A DNA stretch of 55,265 nucleotides from Deltaproteobacteria bacterium (GTDB lineage: Bacteria; Desulfobacterota; Desulfuromonadia; Desulfuromonadales; BM103), in the NCBI GenBank assembly GCA_024279915.1, contig JAJRRB010000093.1:1-55265 (forward strand), in the 5' to 3' direction. A model generated the notes under the pieces. The model was given only the letters and a program-made list of their open reading frames with translations, was not told the origin of the DNA and searched no databases. Made by a program: the position numbers and the translations under genes. Shown here in pieces: positions 51,979 to 55,265 of the stretch (the first letter of the stretch is position 1; every line of letters starts with the position of its first letter).

Positions 51979-54900
51979 ATGAACCAGAACACGACAAAAC
52001 AGAAAAACCGATCATTCTTTTGGCTCAATACGACACAGTTTCTTGGGGCTCTTAACGACAACCTGTTCAAGCTGGTCGTTATCTTTTTTCTGATTAATTT
52101 GCAAGGTCTTGAAGCTGCGGGGAAGGTCTCGGCATTTGCTGGAGCTGTGTTTGTTGTTCCCTTTCTGATTTTCTCGCCTTTTGCTGGGGTCCTTGCGGAT
52201 CGCATCCTGAAAAGCAAGTTGATTTTTGCTACCAAGGGTCTAGAAATCTTGGTTATGACTATTGGCACAATCGCTCTGTGGACCTCCAGTTCGTTCGGTC
52301 TTTACCTTGCTCTGTTCTTGATGGCTTTGCAAAGCACGTTCTTCAGCCCTGCAAAATATGGGATTGTGCCCGAGCTTGTGAACAGGGAAGATTTGTCAAA
52401 GGCGAACGGGTTCATTGAAGCCTTTACGTATTTGGCAATCATTCTTGGCACAACTGCAGCGACCTTAGTGCCACTCCTTACTGGTGGTGAATATCGAACG
52501 GCAGGGGTTATTTGTATTGCGATTTCAGTGCTCGGGATTTTCGCGAGTCGCGGGATTAAGGAGATACATCCCGCTCCGGAAAGTGTGGGAGTTGAGAGCC
52601 CTGTTGGGGGAATGCGTATTGCGCTGAATTTGGTTCGTAAAGACAAATATCTTGCTATGGCCGTGCTTGGTTCATCGCTCTTTATGCTGGTTGGTGCTTT
52701 TGTTCAGTTGAATCTTATCCCACTGGGTATTCAGGACTTCGGGTTGTCGCAGGAAAAGAGCGGTGCCCTCTTTTTGTTGGCAGCCCTCGGCATTGGATCT
52801 GGCTCTATTGTGGCCGGTCGTCTCTCCGGGCGAAATGTAGAGCTTGGTGTCGTGCCAATCGGGGCGGCAATGCTTTTTCTTGGCTCTATGGCACTGGGTC
52901 TATCATCCAACAACTTGACGATTGCCTCAATGTCGATTGTGTTGCTTGGGGTTGGCTCGGGCTTGTTTATCGTGCCTCTGCATTCATTCATCCAGTTTCG
53001 CGCTCCTGAAGCACATCGAGGAAAGGTCCTTGCTATCGTGAACTTTCTGGGCTGGAGCGGAGTGCTGGTTGCCGCCATGCTCACGCATCTGGTCAATGAA
53101 GTTTTGGCTCTTCCGGCCCACGCAGGATTTCTTGGGCTTGGCGCGGTTTTGTTGGTGATAACTTTTTTGGCGTTGGTTACCCTTCCCGATTTTCTGCTTC
53201 GTTTTGTAGCCTTGGTCATGATGAAGCTGGTTTACCGGGTGCGTATTAAGGGTGCCGAGAATGTCCCCGTTGAGGGTGGTGCCTTGCTGGTCGCAAATCA
53301 CGTGTCATGGGTTGATGCTCTGCTTCTCCTTGCCACCCAGCAGCGCCGAATTCGCTTTCTTATGGAACGCGGCATCTACAACTCATTTTTCCTTGGTTAC
53401 CTGTTTCGATTAATGGGTGCTATCCCGATCTCTTCGACAGACGGTCGCAGGCAGTTGGTAGAGTCTTTGAAGGGTGCTCGCCAAGCTCTTGATGATGGCT
53501 ATCTTGTCTGCATTTTTGCTGAGGGCGTTTTGACGCGAAATGGAACACTTCAGGCGTTCCGCCCGGGCTTCCAGCGAATTGTCAGTGGTTCAGAACATCC
53601 GGTTCTTCCCGTGCACATCGGAGGGATCTGGGGGAGTGTTTTCACTTATAAGCATGGTCCTATGTTGTCGACATTGCCAAAGGTGCTCTCTGGCCCGGTG
53701 ATGATCAGCTTTGGCTCGCCAATGCCTTCAACCTGTAGCTCCACTGAAGTGCGACAGGCAGTCATGGAGCTCTCTTGCCAATATTTTGAAACTCGTAAGG
53801 ATTCATCACACACTTTAGCGAGCCGTTTTATAAAGTCTGCCCGAAGCAACTGGAGACGCTTGGCGATTGCCGATTCAACCGGGGGAAAGTTGAGTTATGG
53901 ACAAACGCTGATTGGGGCCTTGCTCTTGAAAAAGGTTATAGAAGAGCAACTTGTCGACCAGAAGCATGTCGGTGTGCTTTTGCCTCCTTCGATGGCGGGG
54001 GGACTGGCGAACCTTGCCTTGACTCTCTCGGATCGTGTCCCCATCAACCTGAATTACTCTGCAGCTGATGAAAGTCTGCAATCAGCAATTTCTCAAGCAG
54101 AGATCAGAACCATTCTGACCTCTCGGAAATTTCTTGAAAAATTGGGGCGAGGCGAGATTCCTGGCGATCATATCTATCTTGAGGATGTGTTGTCCCAGTC
54201 GACTCGTGTTAAGAAAATGCGAACATGGTTGATTGCACGACTTGTTCCTTCCTCAATTCTTTTGAAGAACCTCTCTCATGATCCAGATGCTGTTGCTACC
54301 ATCATTTTTTCGTCTGGAAGTACTGCGGAACCGAAGGGAGTTATGCTCAGCCATCATAACGTTATCTCCAATATAGATGCTTTGAATATGGTTTTCTCAG
54401 TCGACAAGAAAGATAATGTCTGCGGTATTCTCCCTTTCTTCCACAGCTTTGGTTTCACCGGGACGCTATGGTTCCCATTGCTCTCTGGTTTCTCCGCCGT
54501 CTATCATCCTTCTCCTCTGGATTCAAAGCGCATTGTGTCGACGGTCCGTAAGCATCGTTCTACTTTTCTGCTGGCGACACCAACCTTCTTGAATTCCTAT
54601 CTGCGCAAGGCAAAAAAGGAAGATTTTCAATCTCTTCGTGTGGTTATTACCGGAGCCGAAAAGCTGAGTTCAAAGTTGGCTGATGATTTTAAGGAGAAAT
54701 TTGGCTTTTCTCCTCTGGAAGGTTATGGCGCTACGGAATTATCTCCCGTCGCGGCGATTAGTCTTCCTGATGTTGAGGTGGGAAGAGTGAAGCAAGTTGG
54801 TTCACTTCCAGAAAGTGTAGGTCGGTCATTGCCAGGGATCGCTGTCAGAATTGTCGACCTTGATAATGGTTCGTTGAAGAGTGCCAATGAAACAGGCATG

Positions 54901-55265
54901 ATTCAGATCAGTGGCCCGAATGTGATGCTTGGGTACTTAAATCAGCCTGAGAAAACGCGGCAAGTGGTTCTGGATGGGTGGTATGTGACCGGTGATATTG
55001 GTTGCCTAGACAGTAAGGGGTTTTTAAAGATATCCGGGCGTCTCTCCAGATTCAGTAAAATTGCCGGAGAAATGATCCCGCATGGAGCACTTGAGGAGGT
55101 CTTTGAACGTGAGCTTGGTTCAACGGAGCCAGAGGTTGCCATTACAGCCATCCCTGATGAAAGAAAGGGCGAAAGGCTTATCGTCCTTTACCTCAGGGCA
55201 GCCGGAAGCCTTGAAGTTCTTAGGTCAATAATGGACAATTGTAGCTTGCCAAATCTGTGGAAGCC
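51979..55265 (+). CDS. MFS transporter-acyltransferase-acyl ligase fusion (runs off window)
   Basis: Open from ATG 51979 (AGGAGG ahead) to the end of the window, it encodes at least 1095 residues. An N-terminal lysophospholipid-transporter-like MFS domain (about 1-400, GALNDNLFKLVVIFFL) is followed by an LPLAT acyltransferase (NHVSWVDALLLL with the HxxxxD box, FAEGVLTRNG, near 440-600) and an AMP-forming acyl-ACP/CoA ligase (SSGSTAEPKGVMLSHHN, EGYGATELSP, YVTGDIG). The fusion equals LplT plus Aas of enterobacteria, which import and re-acylate lysophospholipids at the inner membrane. The 3' end is missing. Neighbouring genes are also envelope-related. Confidence 0.9.
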   Translation, partial: MNQNTTKQKNRSFFWLNTTQFLGALNDNLFKLVVIFFLINLQGLEAAGKVSAFAGAVFVVPFLIFSPFAGVLADRILKSKLIFATKGLEILVMTIGTIALWTSSSFGLYLALFLMALQSTFFSPAKYGIVPELVNREDLSKANGFIEAFTYLAIILGTTAATLVPLLTGGEYRTAGVICIAISVLGIFASRGIKEIHPAPESVGVESPVGGMRIALNLVRKDKYLAMAVLGSSLFMLVGAFVQLNLIPLGIQDFGLSQEKSGALFLLAALGIGSGSIVAGRLSGRNVELGVVPIGAAMLFLGSMALGLSSNNLTIASMSIVLLGVGSGLFIVPLHSFIQFRAPEAHRGKVLAIVNFLGWSGVLVAAMLTHLVNEVLALPAHAGFLGLGAVLLVITFLALVTLPDFLLRFVALVMMKLVYRVRIKGAENVPVEGGALLVANHVSWVDALLLLATQQRRIRFLMERGIYNSFFLGYLFRLMGAIPISSTDGRRQLVESLKGARQALDDGYLVCIFAEGVLTRNGTLQAFRPGFQRIVSGSEHPVLPVHIGGIWGSVFTYKHGPMLSTLPKVLSGPVMISFGSPMPSTCSSTEVRQAVMELSCQYFETRKDSSHTLASRFIKSARSNWRRLAIADSTGGKLSYGQTLIGALLLKKVIEEQLVDQKHVGVLLPPSMAGGLANLALTLSDRVPINLNYSAADESLQSAISQAEIRTILTSRKFLEKLGRGEIPGDHIYLEDVLSQSTRVKKMRTWLIARLVPSSILLKNLSHDPDAVATIIFSSGSTAEPKGVMLSHHNVISNIDALNMVFSVDKKDNVCGILPFFHSFGFTGTLWFPLLSGFSAVYHPSPLDSKRIVSTVRKHRSTFLLATPTFLNSYLRKAKKEDFQSLRVVITGAEKLSSKLADDFKEKFGFSPLEGYGATELSPVAAISLPDVEVGRVKQVGSLPESVGRSLPGIAVRIVDLDNGSLKSANETGMIQISGPNVMLGYLNQPEKTRQVVLDGWYVTGDIGCLDSKGFLKISGRLSRFSKIAGEMIPHGALEEVFERELGSTEPEVAITAIPDERKGERLIVLYLRAAGSLEVLRSIMDNCSLPNLWK

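Overview
The window looks like a chromosomal segment of a Gram-negative bacterium with moderate GC content. Strong AGGAGG-type ribosome sites, a sigma-54 activator with a matching -24/-12 promoter, a rhombosortase-like protease, and an MFS/acyltransferase/acyl-ligase fusion fit a proteobacterium or a desulfuromonad-like (former deltaproteobacterial) lineage. The lineage is an inference only.

Layout. (1) 1-1626: chromosomal flank with a split ArsP/DUF318-type permease pair, tRNA-Ser(GCU) and tRNA-Arg(ACG). (2) 1611-31170: an integrated mobile element bounded by a 16-bp direct repeat of the tRNA-Arg 3' end. Its core carries two related tyrosine recombinases (one broken) and a family B DNA polymerase. 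The polymerase has DnaQ-like exonuclease motifs, a TTDG motif C and a KTRG motif, which is the pattern I associate with primer-independent PolB (piPolB) of pipolins. A ParB-like protein, RadC, DUF2787, an XRE repressor and several unknown small genes accompany it. The polymerase and second integrase carry frameshifts. Four intergenic copies of a CGGCGCGCCG palindrome, two of them just after parB, are candidate ParB or recombinase sites. The left cargo is a B12/radical-SAM enzyme, a NACHT-FGE defence-like NTPase with a membrane partner, and a 2-hydroxyacid dehydrogenase plus DDAH-like pair. The right cargo is a HTH-Mrr-STAND (Avs-like) protein, a PD-(D/E)XK-like protein and a decayed PIN-like gene ending at attR.

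(3) 31171-44585: a second defence island. It holds a nucleoid-associated (NdpA/YejK) protein coupled to a RelA/SpoT-domain protein, a WYL regulator followed by a complete type I Wadjet operon (JetABCD, with an in-frame stop in jetD), and a prokaryotic viperin with a HicA-like small ORF overlapping its end. An unrecognised 656-aa protein is transcribed divergently from the viperin. A 24-bp near-identical direct repeat lies at 1698 and 44562 and brackets the whole accessory region. (4) 44586-55265: apparently core or envelope genes. These are a phospholipase D/cardiolipin synthase-like protein, a sigma-54 activator divergent from a VIT-VWA surface protein (split by an in-frame TAA), a rhombosortase-like protease, an amidohydrolase, and a MFS-LPLAT-acyl ligase fusion that runs off the window.

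The accessory part reads as a tRNA-Arg integration hot spot where a pipolin-like element and a defence island sit side by side.
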